Assembly (NCBI RefSeq): GCF_000238095.2
Contig: NZ_JH815225.1
Location: 832,724-896,723 of the forward strand
Length of the DNA: 64,000 nucleotides
Source of the DNA: Peptoanaerobacter stomatis
GTDB lineage: Bacteria > Bacillota > Clostridia > Peptostreptococcales > Filifactoraceae
Direction: 5' to 3'
Translations under genes and position numbers: made by a program
The notes under the pieces: generated by a model
The model's database searches: none
What the model saw: only the letters and a program-made list of their open reading frames with translations
What the model was told of the DNA's origin: nothing
In this document: piece after piece, positions 33,183-42,098 of the stretch
Layout: each line of letters opens with the position of its first letter
Numbering within the stretch: position 1 is the stretch's first letter

Positions 33183-35413
33183 GACGTAATCCACTCCCAA
33201 CCTACCATATCCTTTTCGCCATTTAAAATCCACGTAGCATCAATTAACACTTCTTTTAGCGTCTTATCTCCGTCACTGCTTTCATAAGCTTCAACTTTAT
33301 TTTCGACTTCAATAAGTTCAAATGACACTTTTACCCATGTTGGTATCCTAAAAATGTACTCTTGTTTAAGATTTGATATACCGCAAAATAAAGCCTTACC
33401 CCTATTATCTCTGTAAAAAAGAGTTTTTTTAGAGTTATATAAAGATAAAAGTAGGTCAAAATCTGCTAACTGCATTTCAAAAGTAAAACTGCCTTTCATA
33501 TATTCAGTTGAGCCGTCATCTTCTACTATCATCTTTTTACTGCCAAGATACTTAACAAATGTCCTATTTCTAACTATTTCAAAGCCTGTAGCGTAGTTGA
33601 ATTTAAGATTTGTTTTTTGTGATGTATCTTCTGCATCGCATAGTAAAAACCCTTTTATGTCAACTGATATACTTTTAATATCACTTTCAGTGACAGCATC
33701 ATGTTTAGATTTTGATATTATCTTATATCTCAATTCAATATTGCCCGGTATATAGTAATCAATAAATGTACCATTTGAGCCTAAACCCTTGGCTACAAGT
33801 TTGAATTTGCCTTTTCCATCAGCTCTCCATATCTGATTTTCTTTAAAATCTGTATCTATTTCGCTATGAAAATTAATCAATACGGAGTGATTAGTTTGAT
33901 TTGCATTGATAGTAAATGTAGCCGGAGCAAGTGTTGTAAAAGATACAAATATATCTTTACTTGCATAATCAGACCACAATTCATATTGATTTTTTGTTCT
34001 GATTTTTAATATATAAGTTGTGTTATTTTCAAGGTTTGCAGTTGTACTATAAGTTGAAATATCATTTTCGACGATATTGCTATCTTCAATCAGTGTATCA
34101 GCCTTATATATCAATACCTGATAAGCCCTTTGCTTACCATCAGGATTCCATACAAAAATAGGTTTTGAAGTATTGTAATTACTTTTTTCTTCAAATGTAG
34201 GCGGTTTAGGCTTAGAGATAGTTTCAAAGACAGCTTCTCTTGTATCCTGTACCTCTTCGCCGTAAACGGTATTATATACATACAGTATCAACTTTATACT
34301 GCCTACACTGAGATAGTTTTCAGGTAATGTTAGATTGTTTTCGTTTGTACCTGTAAATTGTCCTTTTTGCACATTATTTTCAAGAATTTGTAGCATCCAT
34401 TTCTTTTGATTTATTGATGACCAAGCTATCTCTATAGGAAATGAACTATTTCTTACACTTCCGTTAGGCTCTAAGCCTAATATCTGTACCTTTGGATTAT
34501 TAGTTACATTATAGCTTTCTATATGGACAACTTCTGTATATCCATCTGATACAGTTAGCTTAAAGTCAATTAAGCCATTATATATAGTATTTGCAGGAAT
34601 TGTTACTATCTTAAGAGTTGTACCTGTATAAGTTTTTATAACTTTATTATCACTGATTAATTCGAGTTTATACGTTGCTTGAGTTTCACATTCCCACGAC
34701 ACATTTATATCAGCAAGAGGATTTATAGTGCCTGTAGGCTTGAATTGTGATATCTTAACCGTCGGCTGTTTTAGTGTTATACTTGTCTTTTCACTTGCCC
34801 AAGCACTTGATGAAAGGTTACCGTTATCTGAATATAAGACTTTGACAGTTATATCTACTTTTTGACCGTCAGCGAATGTATTAGCCGGGATAGTATGCAT
34901 TGTTTCTGTATTGCCTGTTTTAGTATAGATAGTATTACCGCCTGTAACTGCTGTTATCTCATACTTTTCCTGTCTTTCACTTTGCCAAGTTACTACAATA
35001 TCTTTCCTTGGTGCAGATGAATCTATATTAAGATTAGATATAGTAGGTAGTACTGTGTCCTTTAATTTAGCTGTACATTCATAAGTTATATATAAATGTC
35101 CATAAAGCGTGCTACCGTTATATCTGAAAGGTCTTAACCCGTTTATTCCATTTCTTTGATATTCACTGTTTGCACCTTCCAATTTTAAGTCAAGATATGA
35201 TTTTGTTTTTCTTGTAAAGTAAAATCTGACACTTTGTATATTCCCTGCGACTATATAACCCTCAATTTTATCATAGCCTTGTAAACCTGACGCTGAAAGA
35301 TGTATAGTAAGGTCAGTGATTTCATATTTTGTATTATCTCTTAGCTTTTCAACTCTTGTATCGAAAGTATCTTTTTCTCCGTCAAATCTCAAGACACCTG
35401 CATATTGTTCCAT
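33179..35413 (-). CDS. Large tail protein with fibronectin-like repeats
   Basis: 744 residues. After a 110-residue N-terminal domain come four or so beta-sandwich repeats of 85-95 residues (for example PTVKISQFKPTGTINP … and PKVQILGLEPNGSVRN …) with W-x-S/C and aromatic spacing of fibronectin type III-like modules. The C-terminal 180 residues resemble a distal-tail domain (FLLCDAEDTS … RGKALFCGI). It directly follows the tape measure gene, so it is probably the distal tail or adsorption component. Confidence 0.75.
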   Translation of the reverse strand: MEQYAGVLRFDGEKDTFDTRVEKLRDNTKYEITDLTIHLSASGLQGYDKIEGYIVAGNIQSVRFYFTRKTKSYLDLKLEGANSEYQRNGINGLRPFRYNGSTLYGHLYITYECTAKLKDTVLPTISNLNIDSSAPRKDIVVTWQSERQEKYEITAVTGGNTIYTKTGNTETMHTIPANTFADGQKVDITVKVLYSDNGNLSSSAWASEKTSITLKQPTVKISQFKPTGTINPLADINVSWECETQATYKLELISDNKVIKTYTGTTLKIVTIPANTIYNGLIDFKLTVSDGYTEVVHIESYNVTNNPKVQILGLEPNGSVRNSSFPIEIAWSSINQKKWMLQILENNVQKGQFTGTNENNLTLPENYLSVGSIKLILYVYNTVYGEEVQDTREAVFETISKPKPPTFEEKSNYNTSKPIFVWNPDGKQRAYQVLIYKADTLIEDSNIVENDISTYSTTANLENNTTYILKIRTKNQYELWSDYASKDIFVSFTTLAPATFTINANQTNHSVLINFHSEIDTDFKENQIWRADGKGKFKLVAKGLGSNGTFIDYYIPGNIELRYKIISKSKHDAVTESDIKSISVDIKGFLLCDAEDTSQKTNLKFNYATGFEIVRNRTFVKYLGSKKMIVEDDGSTEYMKGSFTFEMQLADFDLLLSLYNSKKTLFYRDNRGKALFCGISNLKQEYIFRIPTWVKVSFELIEVENKVEAYESSDGDKTLKEVLIDATWILNGEKDMVGWEWITS

Positions 35414-35414
35414 A

Positions 35415-37421
35415 TCATATCACCCCTTGCCTTGATATAGTCCTTTGAATATACGGCATATTTTTTGTATCTTGCCTTAATGCTCTTATTTCTTGCAACA
35501 ACGCAATCAAAACATCTGTATTGCCTGTTTTTTCAATAGCTTTTGCCATTATTCCGTCGAGTTTATCAATCGGCAACACTGCCTCTTTTCCCGCCTCGCC
35601 GACACCTATTACAGACGGAGAGTCAAATATACCCCCTTGAGCATACCATTTGATACCCGCTGATATTTTAGGTACTTGTGGCGGATTTAATGAGAATTTA
35701 CCGCTTATACTAATGTCTGGTAAAGGTATTTTAGGTCGTTCAATGTTAGGAAATTTAAGAGGCTTTTTAAGAAATCCTGTTATTTTATCCCAAATACTTT
35801 TAAAAAAATCAAATATACCTTGAAATTTATCACTTGCATTATTTTTCAAAGCCTCTAATCCGCTAACAAATTTATCTTTTACATTACCCGCAAATTCTGA
35901 CGCTCCGCTTTTCCATTCATTTACAGTATTTTTTATATTTTCTTTTGTATCATTTGCCCAATTTACTGCGCCGTCTTTTAACTCTCCCAAACCTTTACCA
36001 ATATTACTAACTGCACCTGAAACCGCACCTTTAATATTGTCCCAATCTTTTACAACTCCATACACAATTAAGCCTACTGCTACCAATGCGGCGACTACTA
36101 ATGCAATCGGGCCTAATAAGGATGTAAAAGACATTCCTAAAAATGTTATTCCACCTGCTCCTGCTGTTGCTGAAGCACCAGTTGCTACTGCTCCTGCTCC
36201 AAATATTGCCATTTTGCCAGTAAGAAATGCTAATCCTAATGACATTTGACCGATTGTAGTTAGCACAGGTGCTAATACAGCTAATAATCCACCCACAGCC
36301 AATACTACTGTAACGATAGTGGGATCTAATTTTGAGATTGCCTTTGCTATTTCACCTATAAAATTAACAATGCTATCCATGTGCGGAAGTAATGCTTCAG
36401 CAACTTTTGCCCCAAAAATACTCCCTATGCCATTTATTAGTCCTTTCATTGTATCTATCTTGTCATTAAAGGCATTTGCTTTGTCTAATGTTTCTTGATC
36501 CAGCACTATCCCAAACTCTTTAGCTTGTTGAGTATATTTTTTTAAATCTTCAGTACCGCCTAAGATTAAAGGATTGAGTTCTTGTGCTGATTTTCCAAAT
36601 AATTTCATAGCAAGAGCGTCTCTCTCGGCTTCGTTAGGTATCTTAGATAGTGCATTAATCACATCGTAAAAAACATCATTGCTATCTCTTAAATGCCCTG
36701 TATTGTCCGTAAAAGACACTCCAAGTTGTCTAAAAGCTTCTATCTGATCCTTACTCCCAGCTTTAGCATTAGCCATATTTTTAGTTAGTTTTGCCAAAGC
36801 TCCTGCCATAGTTCCAGTAGATACGTCAATAAGGTCTTCTGCATACTTGAAAGCCTGTAGCTCTTGCGTTGATAGTCCTGTAACTTTTGCTAATGTGTTT
36901 AGGTCATCAGCTGATACTCCAGCTTTTACTCCAAGAGCAACCATTCCTGCTGTCGCCACTCCAGCTACTGCTGATAATGCTGTTAGCTGACTACCTAAAT
37001 CTTTTAATTTATTTCCTGCACTTTCAAATGTTGAGCTTATTTGTCCGAATGTTGTATTTACTTTGTTTGATTGTTCTTCAAAGTTTTTCAACTGCTCTTG
37101 AGCCTCTACAATCTCTCTTTGAAGTCGCCTGTAGTCCTCTTGATTTATTTCAATCCCTTGTGACATCTTTTCTTGTGCGTCTCTTTCAGCATTTTTCAAA
37201 ACTTCCAACTTATTTTTAGTTTCTTCAACTGTTTTTGCTAAAAGCTGTTGTTTTTGTCTTAAAAGGTCAGTATTTTTAGGATCTAATTTCAAAGCTTTAT
37301 CAACATATTTTAATTCATTTTGTAACTTACTTGTCTCTTTATTGACTTCCTTTAATGCTCTTTGAAGTGGCAGTGTATCTCCTCCTATCTCAATAGATAT
37401 ACCTCTTATGTCTCCGGCCAT
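35415..37421 (-). CDS. Tail tape measure protein
   Basis: 668 residues. The N-terminal 130 residues form a long coiled coil (LQRALKEVNKETSKLQ …), then an alpha-helical TMP core (LSAVAGVATAGMVALGVKAG, LSTQELQAFKYAED, MKLFGKSAQELNPL). Hydrophobic helices occur near 370-460, and the end has GVGEAGKEAVLPIDKLDG, a common C-terminal tape-measure motif. Length sets tail length; 668 residues implies a fairly short tail. Confidence 0.92.
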   Translation of the reverse strand: MAGDIRGISIEIGGDTLPLQRALKEVNKETSKLQNELKYVDKALKLDPKNTDLLRQKQQLLAKTVEETKNKLEVLKNAERDAQEKMSQGIEINQEDYRRLQREIVEAQEQLKNFEEQSNKVNTTFGQISSTFESAGNKLKDLGSQLTALSAVAGVATAGMVALGVKAGVSADDLNTLAKVTGLSTQELQAFKYAEDLIDVSTGTMAGALAKLTKNMANAKAGSKDQIEAFRQLGVSFTDNTGHLRDSNDVFYDVINALSKIPNEAERDALAMKLFGKSAQELNPLILGGTEDLKKYTQQAKEFGIVLDQETLDKANAFNDKIDTMKGLINGIGSIFGAKVAEALLPHMDSIVNFIGEIAKAISKLDPTIVTVVLAVGGLLAVLAPVLTTIGQMSLGLAFLTGKMAIFGAGAVATGASATAGAGGITFLGMSFTSLLGPIALVVAALVAVGLIVYGVVKDWDNIKGAVSGAVSNIGKGLGELKDGAVNWANDTKENIKNTVNEWKSGASEFAGNVKDKFVSGLEALKNNASDKFQGIFDFFKSIWDKITGFLKKPLKFPNIERPKIPLPDISISGKFSLNPPQVPKISAGIKWYAQGGIFDSPSVIGVGEAGKEAVLPIDKLDGIMAKAIEKTGNTDVLIALLQEIRALRQDTKNMPYIQRTISRQGVI

Positions 37422-37455
37422 TTACTTGCCCTCCTTTCCTGATTTTTTGCATTAA

Positions 37456-37480
37456 AAAACCACTCTGTTTGAGTGGTTTT
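37456..37480 (-). terminator. Terminator between the inserted cassette and the tape measure gene
   Basis: 10-bp stem AAAACCACTC/GAGTGGTTTT, T run on the minus strand. It ends the antirepressor unit and would force late transcription to pass it by read-through or antitermination. Confidence 0.8.
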
Positions 37481-37492
37481 CATTACCTGTTA

Positions 37493-37738
37493 TTATGCTC
37501 TTGCTTTATCTAACGCATCATATAAATTATTTATCTTATCATCAAGTAATATGGAATAATCATCCATCATCATTACAAGTGGAAATATTCTTTGAGCTTC
37601 ATACTTTAACATATTAGAATCATCATCTTTGCACAACACTTTATTGAAAAACCCTATTAATTCACTAACTAAGAACTTTACTTTTTCACTTTCAGATGAT
37701 ATTCTTCCTATTTCATCTACTATTTCAAGTTGTGTCAT
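37493..37738 (-). CDS. Small helical protein after the antirepressor
   Basis: 81 residues, all-helical by composition (FLVSELIGFFNKVL, RIFPLVMMMDDYSILLDDKI). Starts 1 bp after the antirepressor stop and ends before a terminator, so it belongs to that unit. No family recognised. Confidence 0.65.
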   Translation of the reverse strand: MTQLEIVDEIGRISSESEKVKFLVSELIGFFNKVLCKDDDSNMLKYEAQRIFPLVMMMDDYSILLDDKINNLYDALDKARA

Positions 37739-37739
37739 C

Positions 37740-38531
37740 TTAAGCTACCTCCACTTCTATTGTATATGATACTTTATATGTTTTACCGTCTTTACTTATC
37801 ACACTTGGATAACTATTATCTTCTAACCAATTTTGAATTTTAAAAATAACACTTTCTTTATATTGATATTCTGTTCCTACATGCCCATTTCTTTCAAAAC
37901 TTGTTAATTCTCGTTCATCATTTTCAATATCAACCTTTGATATTATTGCACCTATAGCTTTAGCATGTGGATTACCGTTTTTGGATAATACACCTAATTT
38001 CTTTGCTATTGCTGTTTTATCATATAATCTTTGCTCCTGTTCCACTCTTTCCATAGGTATTTCAAGTCCGACTTTTCCATAAAGTTGGTTTAACATATAT
38101 ACTTGATACTCAGGTTTCATTCCGGCTTTTTCAAGTACAGGAAGTATAGTTCTTGCAGCATTATTTATAGATGATAATTTCTCCTGTTTCTTCTTAGGTG
38201 TTTGATACTCTCCTGTCTTTCTTATTGATGGTAGGACTTCACTTGTTACCCATTTCTTGAATTTCTTAGCGTTAGGTAGTTTACTTGATAAAATTAAAGA
38301 GTATAGTCCACTTTCATTTATTACTATCATTTCACGTCTTTGACCTGATGCGGTGAAACACCTTGTCAGCTTATCATCTTCATCAACGTGTCTTTTTATT
38401 GCGTCTACTGTATCTTTGTATCCTAATCTTTCAGCAATATCTTTTCCAACAAACCAAGGTTCATTATCTATTGTTAAAACTCTTACTTGTCCAAATTCTT
38501 TATTTTCAAATATTTTTAGTTCATTATTCAT
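37740..38531 (-). CDS. Phage antirepressor, BRO-N type
   Basis: 263 residues with a strong site GGAGGAGG. Residues 1-105 form a BRO-N domain (FGQVRVLTIDNEPWFVGKDIAERLGY … LPNAKKFKKWVTSEVLPSIR). The C-terminal part (LGVLSKNGNPHAKAIGAI …) resembles a KilA-C/ANT-type domain. Such proteins bind repressors and trigger lytic growth. It lies in the structural region rather than by the main repressor, together with an Arc-like gene and a candidate antisense RNA. Confidence 0.88.
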   Translation of the reverse strand: MNNELKIFENKEFGQVRVLTIDNEPWFVGKDIAERLGYKDTVDAIKRHVDEDDKLTRCFTASGQRREMIVINESGLYSLILSSKLPNAKKFKKWVTSEVLPSIRKTGEYQTPKKKQEKLSSINNAARTILPVLEKAGMKPEYQVYMLNQLYGKVGLEIPMERVEQEQRLYDKTAIAKKLGVLSKNGNPHAKAIGAIISKVDIENDERELTSFERNGHVGTEYQYKESVIFKIQNWLEDNSYPSVISKDGKTYKVSYTIEVEVA

Positions 38532-38558
38532 TGTTTTCCTCCTCCAAAAAATAAATTC

Positions 38559-38587
38559 TTGAAAGAAGTTTTTCCTTGTGATACAAT
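38559..38587 (+). promoter_or_regulatory. Plus-strand promoter in the arc-like/antirepressor gap
   Basis: TTGAAA (38559-38564), 17-bp spacer, TACAAT (38582-38587), with a TG extended -10. It faces against all nearby genes and leads into the hairpin RNA ending at 38661. Confidence 0.6.
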
Positions 38588-38593
38588 ATAATA

Positions 38594-38661
38594 AAGAAAA
38601 AACTTTCTTTCTTGGAAGATTACTAATTGTCTTGGTCGGCGACAGTAATCTTCTATTTTTT
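38594..38661 (+). ncRNA. Candidate sar-like antisense RNA (about 68 nt)
   Basis: Lies fully in the 121-bp gap between the arc-like and antirepressor genes, on the opposite strand. It has a small hairpin (AAAGAAA/TTTCTTT) and ends in a terminator: GAAGATTACT (38615-38624) with AGTAATCTTC (38644-38653), then TATTTTTTT. In phage P22 the sar RNA (about 69 nt) has this same position and limits ant translation. Its role here is inferred; it ends about 45 nt before the antirepressor binding site. Confidence 0.55.
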
Positions 38662-38823
38662 TAACTCGATATCAATTTTATCATTGAGCCATTTAGTTTT
38701 TGTTATATTTTTTTGTTTTAATTGTTTTTCAAATTCTTCTAATTTCTCTCTTTCAATTAAAACTCCAAAATCCTTTAACTTTTTTCTTCGTTCTTTGAAA
38801 TATTCAGCTCTACTTTTCTGCAA
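38653..38823 (-). CDS. Arc-like ribbon-helix-helix repressor
   Basis: 56 residues from the TTG at 38823, chosen because GAAAGGAGG lies at the right distance and upstream codons fall in the operator. LKDFGVLIEREKLEEF is the beta strand and first helix, KQLKQKNITKTKWLNDKI the rest of the RHH fold. The size is close to Arc (53 residues). Its promoter carries two 12-bp operator copies, so it is most probably autoregulated. Confidence 0.8.
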   Translation of the reverse strand: MQKSRAEYFKERRKKLKDFGVLIEREKLEEFEKQLKQKNITKTKWLNDKIDIELKK

Positions 38824-38842
38824 AATTAAAACCTCCTTTCTT

Positions 38843-38883
38843 GTATCTGAATACATTATATTTGTATCTGGATACTTTGTCAA
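38843..38883 (-). promoter_or_regulatory. Consensus promoter with two 12-bp operators
   Basis: On the minus strand: TTGACA (38878-38883), 17-bp spacer, TATAAT (38855-38860). GTATCCAGATAC (38864-38875) lies in the spacer and GTATTCAGATAC (38843-38854) just after the -10. Both are near-palindromic and their centres are 21 bp apart, two helical turns. This fits cooperative binding of an RHH repressor. Confidence 0.88.
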
Positions 38884-38927
38884 GAGATTTTTTAAAAATT
38901 TTAGCCGACCACTAAAATTGCATTAAA

Positions 38928-38951
38928 AAAGACACCTTTTACAGTGTCTTT
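38928..38951 (-). terminator. Terminator of the DUF4236 gene
   Basis: Stem AAAGACAC/GTGTCTTT with A/T runs, 16 bp after the stop codon on the minus strand. Confidence 0.75.
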
Positions 38952-38966
38952 AAAAGTATATTTTAT

Positions 38967-40352
38967 TTATTTTAAACCTAATTGTGCTTTTGATATCACC
39001 TTACCACCTTGAAACATCACATTTGCATTACTTATATTATCCGCTCCGTACCACATATACATTTCTGTTTTTAAATCTCCGCTTTTTATTCCTAATTCTT
39101 CAAGTCCTTTTAATTCCATATCTGCTTGAGATAGTAATTCTCCCTGAGAGCCTATTATTTTTACAACCTCATCATATGTCATTCCTGTTTGAATTTTATT
39201 AAATTCATCAAGTGTTATTTTTTCGCTTGGTGTTATAAATCTGTTACCACTAAACATACCTATCAAAGCCAAAATTATAAAAGCAGGTAAAATAAATTTA
39301 GTATAATTTATTTTCTTTTTCTCTATTTGTGGGATAGGATAAGGTACTCTGTTTTGCTTTTTAGACTGTTTTATTTTTTCTTTTTCTAAAAAATCAGATA
39401 TTTCTTTTTCTCTTTCCGCTGTTTCATCAGTATTAGTAATCACAAAATTTATCAAACCTAAATTTAATTCTCTTTCTTTCAATAAATCAAATACGTGATT
39501 TTTTATATAATACTCCTTTGTAAAATTATAATTTTCAAAAAACAGAAAACTATGTCTAATCAAATCTAAACGTTCAGTATTTCTCGGATATATCTTCCCA
39601 ATTATATTATTTTCAAATAATATATTTACACCTACAGCATCTTTTTGTAATTGTACTTCAAGAATAATTTGCTTTTCTACTTCATCTATATTTTTAATAT
39701 ATTCTCTTAATACGTCATTTATAAAATCTGAATTAAGATTATTAATATATATAGGCATTGTTTCTTTCTTTAATACTTCTTGAGTTATTAAAACAGGTTT
39801 TTCAAAACCATTTTCAATTATATCAACAAACCTTTCAGCCTGTTTAATATGTGTTTTAATATTGAATCTTAGATATCCAAGACAAGCATTTTCGCTTCCA
39901 AACATTAAAAAATTTTCTTGTATCTCTGCCCTTTCTATCTCTGATGTTTCCCATTTTTTTGTTATCTGATTACTCTTACCATAGTTATATATTAATTCAA
40001 TACTATTTTCGTCAGCGTAAAACAATGTATTGTCTATGCCCAAAAATCTTATAGTAAAAGTTTTTTTCTTAGTTTCATAGTTAATAGCAGAATTATAATT
40101 ATATTCGTTAAAGGCATAATCGTTATAATCATATCTTTGACTTTTATTCCTTTTAGATTTTGCTCCTGAACCTAATGTACTCGTATATGATACCCCTGTG
40201 CCCGGCACCCCTACTGTGCCTGTAACTCTTCCTTTTGAGTTCATAGTTACTCCTGCTCCTTTAGTACCTGCACTCAAACTTAAACCAGTCTTGCCTACAT
40301 TTAATTTAACTCCTGAACCTAATTTTATACTTTTTCTAAAGCGAGTTCCCAT
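38967..40352 (-). CDS. DUF4236 protein with C-terminal lipoprotein-like domain (phage accessory gene)
   Basis: 461 residues. The first about 60 match DUF4236 (RFRKSIKLGSGVKLNVGKTG, Gly/Ser/Thr-rich beta repeats). The middle is unassigned; a membrane segment (FILPAFIILALIGMF) lies near 355. The end (LDEFNKIQTGMTYDEVVKIIG … GKVISKAQLGLK) resembles the SmpA/DUF3862 fold. With its own terminator and an inverted repeat before it, it looks like an independent lysogenic-conversion gene inserted between tail chaperone and tape measure. Confidence 0.8.
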   Translation of the reverse strand: MGTRFRKSIKLGSGVKLNVGKTGLSLSAGTKGAGVTMNSKGRVTGTVGVPGTGVSYTSTLGSGAKSKRNKSQRYDYNDYAFNEYNYNSAINYETKKKTFTIRFLGIDNTLFYADENSIELIYNYGKSNQITKKWETSEIERAEIQENFLMFGSENACLGYLRFNIKTHIKQAERFVDIIENGFEKPVLITQEVLKKETMPIYINNLNSDFINDVLREYIKNIDEVEKQIILEVQLQKDAVGVNILFENNIIGKIYPRNTERLDLIRHSFLFFENYNFTKEYYIKNHVFDLLKERELNLGLINFVITNTDETAEREKEISDFLEKEKIKQSKKQNRVPYPIPQIEKKKINYTKFILPAFIILALIGMFSGNRFITPSEKITLDEFNKIQTGMTYDEVVKIIGSQGELLSQADMELKGLEELGIKSGDLKTEMYMWYGADNISNANVMFQGGKVISKAQLGLK

Positions 40353-40364
40353 AAGATTATCCCC

Positions 40365-40400
40365 CTTAGTATGATATTAAGATAACTATATCAAACTAAG
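40365..40400 (-). promoter_or_regulatory. 13-bp inverted repeat upstream of the DUF4236 gene
   Basis: CTTAGTATGATAT (40365-40377) and ATATCAAACTAAG (40388-40400), one mismatch, 10-bp spacer. It lies immediately before the AAGGGGGAT binding site, where an operator or translation-controlling hairpin would act. Confidence 0.55.
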
Positions 40401-40418
40401 AAAATATTTTCAATACTT

Positions 40419-40975
40419 TTAAGTCAAATCTTTTATACTTCCCCAAACTTCTGTTTCTTCACCATCTCCTGTGTATTGGTCGTTTTGCTCAACGAAGATA
40501 TCAACGAGTTGTCCGACTGTGAGTCCGTCAAGGTCTTTAATAGCGATATTCCTTGCGAGGCAACTTGCGATAAGTCTTGACGTAGTGAGAGTATCTTCTC
40601 CTTTGTATTCTGCATCCATATCTTCGTTTTTTTTTGAAAATTCACAGAGAAAAAAGTGCCTAATAGTAATTCAAAAACAACAGGCATTATCTCATCAAGT
40701 GGGAAATTTTCAAAACTGTCAAGCCAAGTATCAGGATCGGGTATATCTTTATCAGCGTTTTTTGCTAATGCCCATATAAGATTAAACACGTCTATAAGTT
40801 GCACTCCCTTTATGTTGTGTATAGCGTCTGAGATACTGCTATCTATCATCTTATCGAATATAGGCATTATAGTTGGTATGAAGTCTTTTCCTGTCTGAGC
40901 GTTATATATTTTTAAAAAAGAGGCTGTAGCTCTCAGCCTCACAGGTTTATCATCAATTATTATCGTTTTTTCCAT
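40419..40975 (-). CDS. Tail assembly chaperones G and GT, -1 frameshift product
   Basis: The zero frame begins at 40975 (MEKTIIIDDKPVRLRATASF) and reaches TTT CAA AAA AAA ACG near 40630-40638 (nine A). A -1 slip there continues as AAC GAA GAT ATG GAT … to 40419 (…GLTVGQLVDIFVEQND … KDLT). The unslipped frame stays open to 40433 (180 residues). The -1 extension looks like true coding sequence, as in the lambda-type G/GT chaperones just upstream of tape measure genes. Both products guide tape-measure folding and tail assembly. Confidence 0.8.
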
Positions 40976-40988
40976 TTGTTTTTACTCC

Positions 40989-41570
40989 TTATATGCCAGG
41001 TGCAACGGCGATTGTAGGTGCGGTAGTGAAAAGATTTTTATAATTAGTGTTTTCAGAAGCTACCTCGACAAGTCCTATTTGTTTACCCGATACTTCAATG
41101 CCTGTAAAAGTCAATGATATTGTTTCTGTCATTACTTTAGGCTTTCCCGGCTCGAGTGTTTCCCATTCTTTTTTTATTGCTCCGGGAACGCAATTAAACA
41201 TTATATACCTTGTATCTTCCTTATCGCCTTTTTCTTGAAACAGTAAGGTAATAGGCTTAGCCTGTACCCCTTTTATCTCTATAAGTTCTCCATTTGAGCC
41301 GTTAGCATATCCAAGCACATTCTTTTTAAATTCATCAGTGAATTTTGCGATATTAAGGTCAAGAGTATCACCGCTTGAAAGGTTGAATGTATGGTATTCG
41401 GAATCATCAGCTATAAAAGTTGTTGTTTCAGTTTTTAAATCTCTGCCAAGTTTTACCGCACCTGGCAAAGCTACAGGCACTGCCCATTCAATTACACCGC
41501 CTGTTTTTTCTGTGCCTATCGAATAATGCACTAATTTAAGACCGTAAGCTACTTTATTTTTATTTGCCAT
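40989..41570 (-). CDS. Major tail tube protein
   Basis: 193 residues. GLKLVHYSIGTEK … VALPGAVKLGRDLKTETTTF and the mainly beta composition match phi13-type major tail proteins. Located between tail completion genes and the chaperones. Forms the hexameric rings of the tail tube. Confidence 0.88.
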   Translation of the reverse strand: MANKNKVAYGLKLVHYSIGTEKTGGVIEWAVPVALPGAVKLGRDLKTETTTFIADDSEYHTFNLSSGDTLDLNIAKFTDEFKKNVLGYANGSNGELIEIKGVQAKPITLLFQEKGDKEDTRYIMFNCVPGAIKKEWETLEPGKPKVMTETISLTFTGIEVSGKQIGLVEVASENTNYKNLFTTAPTIAVAPGI

Positions 41571-41775
41571 TTTTCTTAGCTCCTTTCTTTTCTTTAACTT
41601 CTTCTTTTATTTCTTCTTCATCAATTAATTCAACAAGAGGGATTTTTAATCCATCTTTTTCATAGTCTATAAGTTGCTTTGCTCTTTCTTCTGTCACTTC
41701 AAACACATCTCCTATGCATCTGAATATATTTTCTTTCAGATCAGTAAATCCTACTATAGTCTTTACTATTTTCAT
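41560..41775 (-). CDS. Small head/tail-junction region protein
   Basis: 71 residues. The first 45 (VGFTDLKENIFRCIGDVFEVTEERAKQLIDY) resemble the short phage domain that follows many tail and connector genes; the tail is Lys/Glu-rich. Overlaps the major tail gene by 11 bp. Function unknown. Confidence 0.65.
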   Translation of the reverse strand: MKIVKTIVGFTDLKENIFRCIGDVFEVTEERAKQLIDYEKDGLKIPLVELIDEEEIKEEVKEKKGAKKNGK

Positions 41776-41777
41776 AT

Positions 41778-42098
41778 TTAACCTCCTTGTACTGTTACAA
41801 AATAAATAACTTGATATAATTGTTCTTCTTCAATATAAATTTCGCTTGATTCCCAAGGTATATCATATTCATCAAAGACTTCTTCTATTTTTTCTTGTGT
41901 ATCAAAGTCTTTTTTATTTGTGTACAATTCTATTTGATAATTTGTATATTTTTCATAAACTTTATTATCTGCAAAAGTATTATCAGTATCTACAGCTAAA
42001 TAAACCAAATAGGGTGGCTTTGGTGGTGTTTTAAATGAATGATATCTGATTGGAAATCCTAAGCTTTTTAATATATTAATTAAATTTTTTCTTGTCAT
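41778..42098 (-). CDS. Tail terminator/completion protein
   Basis: 106 residues, alpha/beta, with PPYLVYLAVDTDNTFADN and YQIELYTNKKDFDTQEKIEE. This is the pattern of siphovirus tail completion proteins (DUF3168-like) that cap the tail before joining the head. It precedes the tail tube gene as expected and overlaps the gp10-like gene by 4 bp. Confidence 0.75.
   Translation of the reverse strand: MTRKNLINILKSLGFPIRYHSFKTPPKPPYLVYLAVDTDNTFADNKVYEKYTNYQIELYTNKKDFDTQEKIEEVFDEYDIPWESSEIYIEEEQLYQVIYFVTVQGG

Noticed and set aside
40433-40620. Zero-frame C-terminal extension of the tail chaperone as an independent functional domain
   Set aside because: The -1 frame in the same stretch has the more protein-like sequence, so the zero-frame tail is probably incidental.
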